64,000 bases of DNA, from contig JAGLBD010000001.1 in the NCBI GenBank assembly GCA_018260425.1, forward strand, positions 173,678-237,677. Reading direction: 5' to 3'. Below, in pieces: positions 45,027 to 57,523 of the stretch. Under the pieces are notes generated by a model, which saw nothing but the letters and a program-made list of their open reading frames with translations, was not told the DNA's origin and did no database searches. Numbering within the stretch: the first letter of the stretch is position 1; each line of letters begins with the position of its first letter. Position numbers and translations under genes: made by a program. The DNA comes from Pseudogulbenkiania sp. (GTDB lineage: Bacteria > Pseudomonadota > Gammaproteobacteria > Burkholderiales > Chromobacteriaceae).

Positions 45027-45058
45027 GCCCTGGCAAGACCTCTTGCCAGGGCTTTTTT
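45027..45058 (+). terminator. Intrinsic terminator of the ftr operon
   Basis: GCCCTGGCAAG...CTTGCCAGGGC (11 bp) followed by TTTTTT. Confidence 0.9.
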
Positions 45059-45065
45059 ACGTGTA

Positions 45066-45548
45066 TCAGACGGCAACCTCGACCAGGGTCGGAGAGAGTA
45101 CCCGCATCACCTCCTGCGGCGAGATGCCAATCAGAAAACCGCGTTTCCCGCCATTGAGGTAGATGGTGTCCAGTGCTGAGATCGAGGCTTCCATATAGAC
45201 CGGCATCGGATGACGGGTGCCGAATGGCGAGGTACCGCCGACCTGATAGCCGCTATGTTTGTCGGCGGTGGCCGGGTCGCAGGGATCGATATGTTTTGCG
45301 CCGGTCTGACGCGCCAGATTGCGTGTCGAGACTTCCTTGTCGCCATGCATCAGGACGATCAGCGGTTTACGGTTTTCATCCTGCATGATCAGGGTTTTGA
45401 TCACGGCATGTTCTTCGACGCCCAGCTCACGCGCCGAAACGCGTGTGCCGCCTTTTTCTTCATAGTCGTAAAGATGCTCGCTGAACGTGACTTTATGGTC
45501 GCGCAGCATGCGGATGGCCTGAGTGACCGGGGCTTTGGCCTTTGCCAT
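45066..45548 (-). CDS. ybaK: Cys-tRNA(Pro)/Cys-tRNA(Cys) deacylase YbaK family
   Basis: ELGVEEHAVIKTLIMQ, GDKEVSTRNLARQTGAK, GYQVGGTSPFGTRHPMPVYMEASI. Confidence 0.93.
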   Translation of the reverse strand: MAKAKAPVTQAIRMLRDHKVTFSEHLYDYEEKGGTRVSARELGVEEHAVIKTLIMQDENRKPLIVLMHGDKEVSTRNLARQTGAKHIDPCDPATADKHSGYQVGGTSPFGTRHPMPVYMEASISALDTIYLNGGKRGFLIGISPQEVMRVLSPTLVEVAV

Positions 45549-45630
45549 GGTAATGTCTTGCCATCGTATTCGTGGATCAGGCAAAAAGACTAAACGAGCT
45601 GATCGGGAATGGCAACTTTGCCAAGCGGGA

Positions 45631-46533
45631 TCAGCCAGTCACGGCACTACCCTGAATACCGGTTTCCGCCAGTCGTTGTCCGATGGCCTGCAGTGCCGGC
45701 CAACGCGGCCCACACCACTCGGGGGCAATCAGGGTCGGGGCCTGGGCTGTGGCCGAGATGCGATGAAACACCACGTCCCATGGCGTGGCCTGAATCAGGC
45801 TGGCGGCGAGATCGGCATAGGCCTCCAGCGTCCAGGGCTGGATTTCCTTGCGTTGGTATTGTGCGGCCATGCGGCTGCCTCTGACCACCATCAAGGGGTG
45901 TAATTTCAGGCCTTCGACGCCTTCATCAAGGACTTGCCGGTGGGTGTCGCGAATCATCGCTTCGGTTTCGCCGGGAAGTCCGAGGATCAAGTGAGTGCAG
46001 ACCTTCAGGCCCCGTTGGTGTGCGCGTTGGGTCGCATCGCGGTATGCCGCCATGCCATGCCCGCGGTTGATGCGTGCCAGAGTCGTGTCGTGCGCGCTTT
46101 GCAGGCCGAGCTCCAGCCAGACTTCCCTGCCTTCTGCGGCAATGCCGGACAACAGGTCGAGCACGGCATCCGGAACACAATCGGGGCGGGTGCCGACGCA
46201 CAGGCCGACAATGTCGGCTTCACCGATGGCGGCACGGTACTGGCTCTCCAGTAGCGCGACTTCGGCATAGGTGCTGGTGTAGGCCTGAAAATAGGCCAGA
46301 TAGCGGCGGGCGCGGTCGGTGCGCAGTTTTTCCCGCTGGATTTGTTCGACGATACCGGGGCCGGCATCACGGCTGAAGCTGCGCACATTGCAGAAGGTGC
46401 AACCGCCCCGGCCGAGGGTGCCGTCCCGGTTCGGGCAGGTGAAGTCGCCGGCGAGCGAGAGCTTATGGACTTTCTCGCCGTAGCGTTCACTTAAATCCCG
46501 ACCCAGCGTATTGATATAGGCGGTGAGGTTCAT
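45631..46533 (-). CDS. TIGR01212-family radical SAM protein (YhcC-like)
   Basis: KLSLAGDFTCPNRDGTLGRGGCTFCNV (Cys cluster), VGLCVGTRPDCVPDAVLDLL, LELGLQSAHDTTLARINRGH. Confidence 0.92.
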   Translation of the reverse strand: MNLTAYINTLGRDLSERYGEKVHKLSLAGDFTCPNRDGTLGRGGCTFCNVRSFSRDAGPGIVEQIQREKLRTDRARRYLAYFQAYTSTYAEVALLESQYRAAIGEADIVGLCVGTRPDCVPDAVLDLLSGIAAEGREVWLELGLQSAHDTTLARINRGHGMAAYRDATQRAHQRGLKVCTHLILGLPGETEAMIRDTHRQVLDEGVEGLKLHPLMVVRGSRMAAQYQRKEIQPWTLEAYADLAASLIQATPWDVVFHRISATAQAPTLIAPEWCGPRWPALQAIGQRLAETGIQGSAVTG

Positions 46534-46584
46534 GGCAAAAGCCGCAAGGATAGAGGCCTTTGACCGGCAAGTCGCTGATTCGGA

Positions 46585-46752
46585 TCAATAAAGCCAGCGG
46601 AACAGTAAGGCGAGAACGGCGCAGCCAATCAGGCTGATGGCCAGCAGGGAAATGACCCGGTGCACATGCTGCCGGTAGGCACGGTGGCGCAGCATATTCC
46701 ATGCGAGCAGGGCCAGCAGGGCGAACACGAGTAATTTGACGAGACGCGCCAT
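46585..46752 (-). CDS. Small 55-aa membrane protein (not in ORF track)
   Basis: MARLVKLLVFALLALLAWNMLRHRAYRQHVHRVISLLAISLIGCAVLALLFRWLY: two hydrophobic stretches, directly upstream of the radical SAM gene on the same strand. Confidence 0.55.
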   Translation of the reverse strand: MARLVKLLVFALLALLAWNMLRHRAYRQHVHRVISLLAISLIGCAVLALLFRWLY

Positions 46753-46912
46753 GGTATCCGGAAAATTAGCCTAAAGACGGATTATCAGGGGAGGGCTGTT
46801 GCCCGGCAAGTCGGCCTTAGTTGATGACGCATGCGAACGACCTACATATAATGGATGCCATGCAAGAGAAGCCTTGACGCCGACATCACCATAAATAAGC
46901 TGTGAGTTCATC

Positions 46913-48055
46913 ATGACCGAAGCTGATAATTCTGTCGGCATCGTTGCAGCGCAAAGCGCTGTCTTCGATACGCCTCTCCCCTTGCTTGGCGGAAGTTCGC
47001 TGGCAAGCTGGGAACTCAAGTACGAAACCTACGGCACCCTCAATGAGGACAAAAGCAATGCCGTGCTGATCTGTCACGCCTTGTCGGGTCATCACCACGT
47101 TGCCGGTCGTTACCATGAAGAGGATGCCGCTGCCGGCTGGTGGGACAATATGGTTGGTCCCGGCAAGCCGATCGATACCCGGCGCTTTTTTGTCGTCGGC
47201 GTGAACAATCTGGGGGGCTGCCATGGCAGTACCGGCCCGTCGAGCCTGCACCCCGGGACCGGCGAGCCGTGGGGCTCGGCCTTTCCGGTGGTGACCGTGC
47301 CTGACTGGGTGAATGCCCAGGCGCAGTTGGCCGACCGGCTCGGCATCCACCGTTGGGCCGCGGTCATTGGCGGTAGTCTGGGCGGGATGCAGGCCCTGCA
47401 ATGGACGATCAGTTATCCTGACAGGGTCGGGCATGCCTTGGTGATCGCCTCTGCGCCCAAGTTGTCCGCGCAGAACATTGCCTTCAATGACGTCGCCCGC
47501 CAAGCCATCATCAGTGATCCGGATTTCAACGGCGGTGACTTCTACCGCCACGGCGTCGTTCCGCGGCGAGGCTTGCGATTGGCACGCATGCTGGGTCATA
47601 TCACCTATCTGTCGGATGATGGCATGGGCGAAAAGTTTGGCCGCATGCTGCGTTCCGGCGAGTACCGCTTCGGCTTCGATGTCGAGTTCGAAATCGAGTC
47701 CTATCTGCGCTATCAGGGCGACAAGTTTTCCGATATCTTCGATGCGAACAGCTATTTGCTGATGACCAAGGCACTGGACTATTTTGATCCGGCGGCCGCG
47801 CATGGCGATGACCTTGCTGCCGCGCTGGCCGGTGTCAAAGCCTCGTTTCTGGTGGCGAGCTTCACCTCTGACTGGCGGTTTTCTCCGGCCCGCTCGCGGG
47901 AACTGGTGACGGCGCTGACCCGTGCCGACCGCAAGGTCAGCTATGCCGAAATCGAGTCGGTACACGGCCATGATGCCTTTCTGATGCTGGACCCGCCCTA
48001 TGTGGCGTTGATGCGCAGCTATCTTGATCGCGTGGCCAGGGAGGTGGGAGCATGA
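46913..48055 (+). CDS. metX: Homoserine O-acyltransferase
   Basis: [42 protein letters not shown] nucleophile elbow, HGHDAFL. Confidence 0.96.
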   Translation: MTEADNSVGIVAAQSAVFDTPLPLLGGSSLASWELKYETYGTLNEDKSNAVLICHALSGHHHVAGRYHEEDAAAGWWDNMVGPGKPIDTRRFFVVGVNNLGGCHGSTGPSSLHPGTGEPWGSAFPVVTVPDWVNAQAQLADRLGIHRWAAVIGGSLGGMQALQWTISYPDRVGHALVIASAPKLSAQNIAFNDVARQAIISDPDFNGGDFYRHGVVPRRGLRLARMLGHITYLSDDGMGEKFGRMLRSGEYRFGFDVEFEIESYLRYQGDKFSDIFDANSYLLMTKALDYFDPAAAHGDDLAAALAGVKASFLVASFTSDWRFSPARSRELVTALTRADRKVSYAEIESVHGHDAFLMLDPPYVALMRSYLDRVAREVGA

Positions 48056-48645
48056 ATGAACTGACAAGTCTGCGGCCGGACCTGCAGCAGATCGCCCGCT
48101 GGATTCGCGATGGCAACCGCGTACTGGATCTCGGGTGTGGCGACGGCGCTTTGCTGGCCTGGCTGGACAGAAGCAAGGGTGTGCGGGGTTACGGTATCGA
48201 AATCGATGTCGACAATGTAGTGCGTTGCGTGGAAAACGGCGTATCTGTCCTGCAAGGCGATTTGGAGCAAGGACTGGCCCAATTCGAGGATGGCAGTTTC
48301 GATCAGGTCATTCTGTCCCAGACCATTCAGGCCATGAAGGAAACCGAGCGTATTCTCTGCGAGATCACCCGGGTGGGGTGTGAAGCGATCGTGACCTTCC
48401 CCAATTTCGGCTATTGGCAGAACCGTTGGCAGATTTTGGCCGGCCGTATGCCGGTTTCCGATACGATCCCCTTCCAGTGGTACGATACGCCTAATATCCA
48501 CTGGTGCATGCTGGGGGATTTCGAAGCCTTGTGCGCCAAGAACGGCATCCGTATTCTGGAGCGGGTCGTGATGGATGATGACCGCCGTATCACTGTGCTG
48601 CCCAACTTGCTTGGCAGTCTGGCTTTTTACCGTATCGGCCGTTGA
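48052..48645 (+). CDS. metW: Methionine biosynthesis protein MetW
   Basis: [54 protein letters not shown]; overlaps metX by 4 bp. Confidence 0.96.
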   Translation: MNELTSLRPDLQQIARWIRDGNRVLDLGCGDGALLAWLDRSKGVRGYGIEIDVDNVVRCVENGVSVLQGDLEQGLAQFEDGSFDQVILSQTIQAMKETERILCEITRVGCEAIVTFPNFGYWQNRWQILAGRMPVSDTIPFQWYDTPNIHWCMLGDFEALCAKNGIRILERVVMDDDRRITVLPNLLGSLAFYRIGR

Positions 48646-48671
48646 ATAATGGCGAGGATGGCGACGTTTCA

Positions 48672-49937
48672 ATGACTCACTCTGCTGCAACCGGCTGGCG
48701 ACAGGTTATCCTGTCCCGGCGCATGCTTATCTGCCTGTTTACCGGGTTCTCATCGGGATTGCCCCTTTACCTGCTGATCAATTTGGTGCCGGCCTGGTTG
48801 CGCAGCGAACATGTCGATCTCAAAACGATCGGCTTGTTCGCGCTGATCCAGTTCCCCTTTACCTGGAAGTTCCTCTGGTCGCCGTTGATGGACCGCTTCA
48901 GTCTGCCCTGGCTTGGCCGCCGGCGTGGCTGGATGCTGGCCAGCCAATTGGCCCTGCTGGTGGCGATGGCGTTGTTCGGACTGTTTTCTCCCGCGGCGGA
49001 GCGCAGTGCCATTGCGGCGCTGGCGTGTCTGGTGGCCTTCCTTTCCGCCAGTCAGGATATCGTGCTGGATGCGTATCGCCGCGAGATTCTCAGTGATGAA
49101 GAGTTGGGACTGGGCAACTCGCTGCATGTGAATGCCTACCGTCTGTCGAGCCTGATTCCCGGATCGCTGGCCCTGGTGCTGTCCGATCATTTGCCCTGGT
49201 CGCAGGTCTTCGCCATTGCCGCCTTGTTCATGCTGCCCGGTGCCATCATGACCTTGCTGGTCAGCGAGCCCGTGCAAAGCCAGCGCCAGCCGCATAGCTT
49301 GCGCGAGGCGGTCGTCGAGCCTTTCGTCGAGTTCTTTAGCCGCCATGGCAAGTCGGCCGCCCTGACCATTCTGCTATTTATCTTTCTCTACAAGTTGGGC
49401 GACAGCATGGCGACCTCGCTGGCCACTCCGTTCTATATGGACATGGGCTTCAGTAAATCGCAGATTGGTCTGGTCGCGAAAAATGCCGGCTTGTGGCCCA
49501 GTGTTGCCGGGGGATTGCTGGGGGGCCTGTGGATGATTCGCCTTGGGGTGAATCGCGCCCTGTGGTTGTTCGGGGTCGTGCAGGTGGTCTCGATCATCGG
49601 CTTCGCCTTGCTGGCAACCGCCGGACCGTTTCCGGTCATTGCCGGTTGGGAATTGGGCAAACTGGCCCTGGTGATCGGTTTCGAGGCACTCGGTGTCGGC
49701 TTGGGGACCGCTGCCTTCGTCTCGTATATTGCCCGCACCACCAACCCGGCGTATACGGCCACCCAATTTGCCTTGTTTACCAGTCTTGCGGCCGTGCCTC
49801 GTACTCTGGCCAATGCCTTGAGCGGGTTTCTGGTCGAGCAAATGGGCTGGTGCGGGTTTTTTATTCTGTGCACGGTGCTGGCGTTGCCCGGTATGGTCTT
49901 GCTGGTCCGTGTGGCTCCCTGGAATGGAGATCGTTGA
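48672..49937 (+). CDS. ampG: AmpG-family muropeptide MFS transporter
   Basis: GFSSGLPLYLLINLVPAWLRSEHVDLKTIGLFALIQFPFTWKFLWSPLMDRFSLPWLGRRRGWMLASQ. Confidence 0.93.
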   Translation: MTHSAATGWRQVILSRRMLICLFTGFSSGLPLYLLINLVPAWLRSEHVDLKTIGLFALIQFPFTWKFLWSPLMDRFSLPWLGRRRGWMLASQLALLVAMALFGLFSPAAERSAIAALACLVAFLSASQDIVLDAYRREILSDEELGLGNSLHVNAYRLSSLIPGSLALVLSDHLPWSQVFAIAALFMLPGAIMTLLVSEPVQSQRQPHSLREAVVEPFVEFFSRHGKSAALTILLFIFLYKLGDSMATSLATPFYMDMGFSKSQIGLVAKNAGLWPSVAGGLLGGLWMIRLGVNRALWLFGVVQVVSIIGFALLATAGPFPVIAGWELGKLALVIGFEALGVGLGTAAFVSYIARTTNPAYTATQFALFTSLAAVPRTLANALSGFLVEQMGWCGFFILCTVLALPGMVLLVRVAPWNGDR

Positions 49938-50284
49938 TGAAATCGCTGGTGTCGATGGCCGTCTTGCTGGCGGCGGTTGCCGCTCCTGTTCATGCACAGG
50001 ACGCGTCCGCCCCGGAAGCCGCCAAACCCTTTCCGCGTACCGTGACCTATGAGTGCGCCGGCAATGCCCGCGTCGTGGTGACCTATCCCGATCCGGACCG
50101 CCCCCGTCCCGGCCCGGTCAAACTGCTCTGGAAAGGCCGTACCTCCCGTTTGACCGAGGCGATGAGCGCCAGTGGCGCCCGCTATGTCAGCCGGACGCTG
50201 GTGTGGTGGAGCAAAGGCGATAGCGGTTTTCTGACGACGCGTGGCGGCCGTATGCTGGCCCGTGACTGTCAGGAAACACAGTGA
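49937..50284 (+). CDS. MliC-like C-type lysozyme inhibitor domain protein
   Basis: Signal peptide MKSLVSMAVLLAAVAAPVHA; YECAGNARVVVTYPD...VKLLWKGRTSRLTEAMSASGARYVSRTLVWWSKGDSGFLTTRGGRMLARDC, the SASGxRY and WWxKGxxG motifs of MliC/PliC. Confidence 0.8.
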   Translation: MKSLVSMAVLLAAVAAPVHAQDASAPEAAKPFPRTVTYECAGNARVVVTYPDPDRPRPGPVKLLWKGRTSRLTEAMSASGARYVSRTLVWWSKGDSGFLTTRGGRMLARDCQETQ

Positions 50285-50312
50285 CAAGGGTGACCGGCCG
50301 CGTTCTTGAGCT

Positions 50313-52209
<1,897 letters not shown>

Positions 52210-52993
52210 TCCTGATTGGCGTAAAAATTCGGGTTTTCGTTATCGGGCCACCAGCCGGGAATGCCAAGTAATGGCAACGGGCAGAGGGCTTTGGGGGACG
52301 GGAGCCAGTCGTCGTCACCGAGCTGCTCCGCCAGCCAGTTATCCAGCCAGTCGCGTTGTTGTGCCGGTTCTTTGTTGAAAAAGTCTTCGGCGACACTCAC
52401 CAGTAGTGCTTTTCCACACCACCCGATGAAGGGGGCCAGGCCGGTTTCGAACAAGGCATGCCCCAAGGCATGTGCGCCGATTTGCCGCCCCCACTCCTGG
52501 CGGTGGGTGAGAAACAGGCGGTTCCACTGCATGGTGTCCAATGCTTCGCTCAGGGAAGGGTTGCTGGTCGCTACCACTATCCCGCACTCATCCAGCAGGG
52601 TTGCCGCATCCCGGCGAGGCCCGCGACGCGCCTCTCCCCGGGCGATAGCCCTCAGATGTCTGGCATTCAGTGCGGCTTTACTGTTTGGCCAGGCCAGCCA
52701 GGCCAACGCATTGAACCAGTCATGCCAGTTGCCCGACCGTGTGGGGACTTCGCCGGTGTTGCCGATGTGAATTTCGTAATAGTCGTGAGGCTCCAGATCC
52801 AGCATGAAACGCAAGCGACCCTTGATCCGGCCAGGATTCAGCTGGATCAACGCGTCGAGTGCCGGTTGGTCGGGCCAATCACTCAACGAGTCCGGCAAGG
52901 TCAAACTGGCCAGCGGGGCATAGAGCGGGTGGTGAAGCGGGAGCGGATTCCAGACGGACACAAGCAGTTTCTCTTCGACACTATCCGGCTAGT

Positions 52994-55306
52994 CTAGCGG
53001 TTTTCCAATGCCGGGGCGGCATCTTCGGAGCACACTCGGTTGCGACCGGTCTCTTTCGCGGCATAGAGATGACGATCGGCACGGCGCAACAGACTGTCCA
53101 TCAACTCGGCGGGCTCGGTCACCGCGACACCGATACTCACCTGATAGCGTATCTGGGTGCCTTCCTGAGTCAGCACCGAATCGGACTCGGTGGTGCGACG
53201 GATCCGCTCGGCGATCTGCAGGGCTTCCTGCAGATCACTGCCGGGCAGCAAGGCGCAAAACTCTTCCCCACCCATGCGACCGATGAAATCGGTGGAACGC
53301 AGGATAGCGCGGCACAGCTGCGAGAAATGATTGATCACCAGATCGCCCGCCGCATGCCCGTAGGTATCATTGATGGATTTGAAGCGATCCAGATCCATCA
53401 TCAGTACCGCTGCGGTGCGGTTGTCGCGGCTGGTTTGCTTGAGTTCACGATCAGCCAGTTCGACAAAGTGACGGCGATTGAGCAGGCCGGTCATACCATC
53501 CCGGGTCGCCATTTGATAGAGCTGGCTTTCATGCAGGTTGCGTTGCAGGGCAATGGCGGTGATGTGCGAGGTCCGGTAGATCAGTCGCAGTTCATCGGCT
53601 GCGGGGTTGCGGGCTTCACGGAAATAGACCGCAAAGGTGCCCAGCAAGGTCCTGTCGGCGGCCAGAATCGGCGTTGACCAACAGGAGCGCAAATCAAACG
53701 ACTCGACCAGGGCGGTGTAATTTGCCCACAGCGGCGACGTGGCGATGTCGCTGACCACCACGGTGCGTTTCCAGAACGCCGCCGTGCCGCATGAACCGGT
53801 TTCCGGGGCAATCGGAATATTGATCAGCCTGGCGGTATAGGCCTCTGGCAACGAGGGGCCTGCCATCACGCTCAGGCTGCTTCCGGATTCATCGATCATC
53901 ATGATCGAACACATGGACTGATTGAGTTGGGTTTCGATCAGTCGACAGATCTGTTCCAGCGTTTCCTTGATCGGCCGATTGTCGGCAATCATCTCCATGA
54001 TGGCATTCTCATCGGAGAGCAAGCGGTTGGCCATGCGTGCTTCGGTAATTTCCCTATCGATGCATAGCAGCGAGGCTAGTTGGCCGTGTCCGTCGAACTC
54101 GGGGAAAATCCGGCTTTCGAAAACATAGACATGATCGTTGAGCGCGATTTCGATCTCGATGGTGCGATGTTCGCGTTCACGGATCACTTGCCGGCACGCT
54201 TCGATGACTTTTTGGGCGGCATCATCCGGCCAGCCCTTTTCATCGATACGCCGGCCGATATGGTCGTCACGGTTCAGCGGGGCATAACGCGTCACGCTGC
54301 GATTGATGTACTGGCAGCGCAACTCGAGATCGTAGCGGGAAATGATGTCGGCCGAGTTTTCTACCAGCATGCGGAATTCTTGTTCGCGACGGCGAATTTC
54401 CTGTTCAGCCAGTTTTCGCGGCGTAATGACATGGCACAGGGCAACGATTTCGCGGTGATTTCGGTCCCGGTTGATGAGCTGGGTGCGTTGCTCGATCCAT
54501 TCCCAGTGCCCTTCCTTGTGCCGCATGCGGTATTCCATGCTGGCTGCACCGGCAGTGAGCGGGTCGGGGTGATTGAGCAGCCTTTCCAGTTTGCTGCGTT
54601 CATCCGGGTGGATCAGGCTTAGCCAACGTTCGAAATCCACATCCAGCCAGTCATCGTCCAAACCCAGCATGGCCTGCAGGCATTGCCGGGTGGTCGTGAC
54701 CCGACGGGTGCTCAGGTCAAAATAGTACAAGCCGATGCGTGATCCGTTCAGCGCGGTGTTCCAGCGCAGGTTTTCATGGTGGAGCCGTTCTTGCTCCGTC
54801 AGGTCCTGCACCAGCAGTACGCGCCATCCCCTGTTGGCCGGTGCCACCGGGCAGTAAAGAGACAGGCGGATAATGTGGTGGTCCCCCTGCGGGTCGGTGA
54901 TGTCCATGGTGCGACTCTGACTCATGGCACCGTGCGGGAGCATCAGGTTTTCCAGGACATCGGCAGGGAAGGGGAGATCGGCAATCCGGCGGGCACCTTC
55001 GCCGCACAAGCGGCGGAAAGCCGCGCTACAGGCCAACAGAGTGCCATCGTCGCGCAGGGCACAACTGGGGTCGGGGGATTGACTGACAAAGCGGGAGAGT
55101 TCACGCAGGGTGAGTTTACGGGCCTGCCGGGTTCGCAGGAGCCATCCGCAGGCCAGCGCCAGGATGAAAACCAGAATCTTGCCCAGGCTAGTCCAGACCA
55201 ACGTATTCTCCAGATTATTGTGGCGCAAACGACTATGATCGCATGCCGGGACTGGCCCAGAAATGGCCGTGCGCAAAAAATCATACGGTCGTCGTGTTGG
55301 CACCAC
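52994..55306 (-). CDS. PAS-PAS-GAF-GGDEF diguanylate cyclase (start uncertain)
   Basis: N-terminal TM, PAS motifs, GAF segment, DGMTGLLNRRHF...DLDRFKSINDTYGHAAGD...RMGGEEFCALLPG (GGEEF). Confidence 0.92.
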   Translation of the reverse strand: MVPTRRPYDFLRTAISGPVPACDHSRLRHNNLENTLVWTSLGKILVFILALACGWLLRTRQARKLTLRELSRFVSQSPDPSCALRDDGTLLACSAAFRRLCGEGARRIADLPFPADVLENLMLPHGAMSQSRTMDITDPQGDHHIIRLSLYCPVAPANRGWRVLLVQDLTEQERLHHENLRWNTALNGSRIGLYYFDLSTRRVTTTRQCLQAMLGLDDDWLDVDFERWLSLIHPDERSKLERLLNHPDPLTAGAASMEYRMRHKEGHWEWIEQRTQLINRDRNHREIVALCHVITPRKLAEQEIRRREQEFRMLVENSADIISRYDLELRCQYINRSVTRYAPLNRDDHIGRRIDEKGWPDDAAQKVIEACRQVIREREHRTIEIEIALNDHVYVFESRIFPEFDGHGQLASLLCIDREITEARMANRLLSDENAIMEMIADNRPIKETLEQICRLIETQLNQSMCSIMMIDESGSSLSVMAGPSLPEAYTARLINIPIAPETGSCGTAAFWKRTVVVSDIATSPLWANYTALVESFDLRSCWSTPILAADRTLLGTFAVYFREARNPAADELRLIYRTSHITAIALQRNLHESQLYQMATRDGMTGLLNRRHFVELADRELKQTSRDNRTAAVLMMDLDRFKSINDTYGHAAGDLVINHFSQLCRAILRSTDFIGRMGGEEFCALLPGSDLQEALQIAERIRRTTESDSVLTQEGTQIRYQVSIGVAVTEPAELMDSLLRRADRHLYAAKETGRNRVCSEDAAPALENR

Positions 55307-55347
55307 ATTTGCAGTAAGCTTAGTCTATATCGGTTTCTTTTTGCATC

Positions 55348-56742
55348 ATGGATTATTTTCCTCTTTTCATGCGCCTGACCGGGGAATCCTGTCTGGTGGT
55401 CGGTGCCGGCGAGGTTGCGCTGCGCAAGGTGCGTTTGCTGCGCGCGGCCGGTGCGCGTTTGACGCTGGTGGCACCACAGTGCCATGCCGAGCTGCGTGCC
55501 TTGTTCGAGGCGGGCGAGCTGGATTGGCGTGAACGGGAGTTCAGCGAGTCCGATATCGCGGGTCAGCGGCTGATTATTGCCGCGACAGGTGATCGAACGG
55601 TTAATGCCCGGGTGTCCCGGGCGGCACAGGTGCAGGGTATTCCGGTCAATGTGGTCGATGACCCGGAGTTGTCGTCGTTTATTACGCCGGCGATCGTTGA
55701 CCGTTCTCCCTTGGTCATTGCCGTCTCCAGTGGCGGCAATGTGCCGGTGCTGGCTCGTTTGGTGCGCGCCAGACTGGAAAGTATGATCCCGGCCGGATTT
55801 GGCCATCTGGCGCGCTTTGCCGGGTCGTTCCGCGATAAGGTCAAGGCACGTTTTCCGGAGGTCGGTGCCCGGCGGCAATTCTGGGAAGCCGTTCTGGAAG
55901 GTCCGCTGGCGGACGACGTGATCGGAGGCAACGAAGAGCGGGCGCGGGTGGCGATGGAACAGGCACTGGAAAACGGCGTCGGGCCGGATAGTGGCTGTGT
56001 GTATCTGGTGGGAGCCGGTCCAGGCAACCCGGACCTGTTGACGTTTCGTGCATTGCGGTTGATGCAACAGGCCGATGTGGTGCTTTACGACAATCTGGTC
56101 GCCCCCTCCTTGCTGGAGCTGGTACGGCGCGATGCCGAAAGGATCTATGTCGGCAAGGAACGGAACAATCATGCCTTGCCTCAGGAAGCGATCAATGCCC
56201 TGCTGGCACGCCTTGCCTTGAGTGGCAAACGGGTGTTGCGTCTCAAAGGCGGCGACCCCTTTACCTTTGGCCGGGGAGGGGAAGAGATCGAGACACTGGT
56301 CGAGCAGTCCATTCCTTTCGAGGTGGTTCCCGGTATTACGTCGGCGAGCGGGGCTGCCGCCTATGCCGGGATTCCGTTGACCCATCGTGACCATGCGCAG
56401 TCGGTGACGTTCGTGACCGGGCATCGCAAGGATGGCAGCATCGCACTGGACTGGCCGGCGCTGGTACGGCCCGGGCAAACCGTCGTGATCTATATGGGCG
56501 TTTCCACGGCACGCGAATTGTGCGCAGCGTTCATCGCCCACGGCAAGCCGGCGACTACCCCGGCCGCTGTCGTTGAATGGGCTACCTGCGAGACCCAGCG
56601 GACGGTGGTCGGTACCTTGGCCGATTTGTCAGATAAAATCAGCGAGTTCGGCATTCATTCTCCTGCCTTGATCATCGTGGGAGAGGTTGTACAACTCGCC
56701 GATAAACTCGCGTGGTATCGCCGTGTGGAAAGCCATACCTAG
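55348..56742 (+). CDS. cysG: Siroheme synthase (precorrin-2 dehydrogenase / ferrochelatase / uroporphyrinogen-III methyltransferase)
   Basis: [31 protein letters not shown]..., [59 protein letters not shown]. Confidence 0.98.
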   Translation: MDYFPLFMRLTGESCLVVGAGEVALRKVRLLRAAGARLTLVAPQCHAELRALFEAGELDWREREFSESDIAGQRLIIAATGDRTVNARVSRAAQVQGIPVNVVDDPELSSFITPAIVDRSPLVIAVSSGGNVPVLARLVRARLESMIPAGFGHLARFAGSFRDKVKARFPEVGARRQFWEAVLEGPLADDVIGGNEERARVAMEQALENGVGPDSGCVYLVGAGPGNPDLLTFRALRLMQQADVVLYDNLVAPSLLELVRRDAERIYVGKERNNHALPQEAINALLARLALSGKRVLRLKGGDPFTFGRGGEEIETLVEQSIPFEVVPGITSASGAAAYAGIPLTHRDHAQSVTFVTGHRKDGSIALDWPALVRPGQTVVIYMGVSTARELCAAFIAHGKPATTPAAVVEWATCETQRTVVGTLADLSDKISEFGIHSPALIIVGEVVQLADKLAWYRRVESHT

Positions 56743-56767
56743 ACAATCGATGTTTTTCAACATTCAT

Positions 56768-56802
56768 GACATACTGTTCGCAGTATGTCTTCAGCTTTTT
56801 TT
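56768..56802 (+). terminator. Terminator-like hairpin with UUCG tetraloop after cysG
   Basis: GACATACTG-TTCG-CAGTATGTC (9-bp perfect stem) followed 6 nt later by TTTTTTT. Confidence 0.7.
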
Positions 56803-56817
56803 AACGTGTGGCACATT

Positions 56818-57219
56818 ATGGTCGGCGTCCTAATCATTACTCATGGCAATCTCGGTGCCAGCCTTGCCGGCTGCGCCGAACATATTCTCGGACGGGTTCC
56901 TGACAACCTGGACGTAATGGCGGTAGACAAGAACGATGATCCCTTGCAGGCATTCGAGCTTGCCAGTAGCAAGGTATCGGCTCTTGATCAGGGGGACGGA
57001 GTTCTGGTTCTGGCCGATATTTTTGGAGCGACACCCTCTAATATCGCCAGCAAGCTCATCGTACCGGGCCGTGTCGAAGCGGTAGCCGGCGTCAATGTGC
57101 CCATGCTGGTGCGTGCATTGTGCTACAGCACCCAGTCACTGGACGTGACGGTCAGCAAAGCCGTGACAGGTGGGCTGGAAGGTGTGCTCTATATCATTCC
57201 GGGGGAGGCCAATGCTTAA
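56818..57219 (+). CDS. PTS EIIA component, mannose (IIA-Man/Fru) family
   Basis: MVGVLIITHGNLGASLAGCAEHILG (active-site His), DGVLVLADIFGATPSNIAS. Confidence 0.92.
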   Translation: MVGVLIITHGNLGASLAGCAEHILGRVPDNLDVMAVDKNDDPLQAFELASSKVSALDQGDGVLVLADIFGATPSNIASKLIVPGRVEAVAGVNVPMLVRALCYSTQSLDVTVSKAVTGGLEGVLYIIPGEANA

Positions 57220-57481
57220 ACAAGACATCGAGATCATCAACAAGCTGGGATTGCATGCCCGGGCGTCGAGCAAATTCACTCAACTGGCCAGTCGCTTTGC
57301 CAGTGATATCTTCATATCGCGCAATAATCGTCGCGTTAACGGCAAGAGTATCATGGGGGTGATGATGCTGGCGGCCGCCAAGGGAACGACGGTGACGCTG
57401 GAAGTCGAGGGGCAGGATGAAGCCGATGCCCTTGCCGCACTGAAGGAGCTCATCAACAACCGTTTTGATGAAGCTGAGTAA
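57212..57481 (+). CDS. ptsH: HPr phosphocarrier protein
   Basis: INKLGLHARASSKFTQLASRF and GKSIMGVMMLAAAKGTTVTLEVEGQDE. Confidence 0.96.
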   Translation: MLKQDIEIINKLGLHARASSKFTQLASRFASDIFISRNNRRVNGKSIMGVMMLAAAKGTTVTLEVEGQDEADALAALKELINNRFDEAE

Positions 57482-57523
57482 GATGTTGGCGGGGCGAGGG
57501 CGGCTCCGCGGAGGATTCGGGAT

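Noticed and set aside
46886-48067. 393-aa minus-strand ORF antisense to metX
   Set aside because: metX/metW on the plus strand are unambiguous; the antisense product has low-complexity charged composition.
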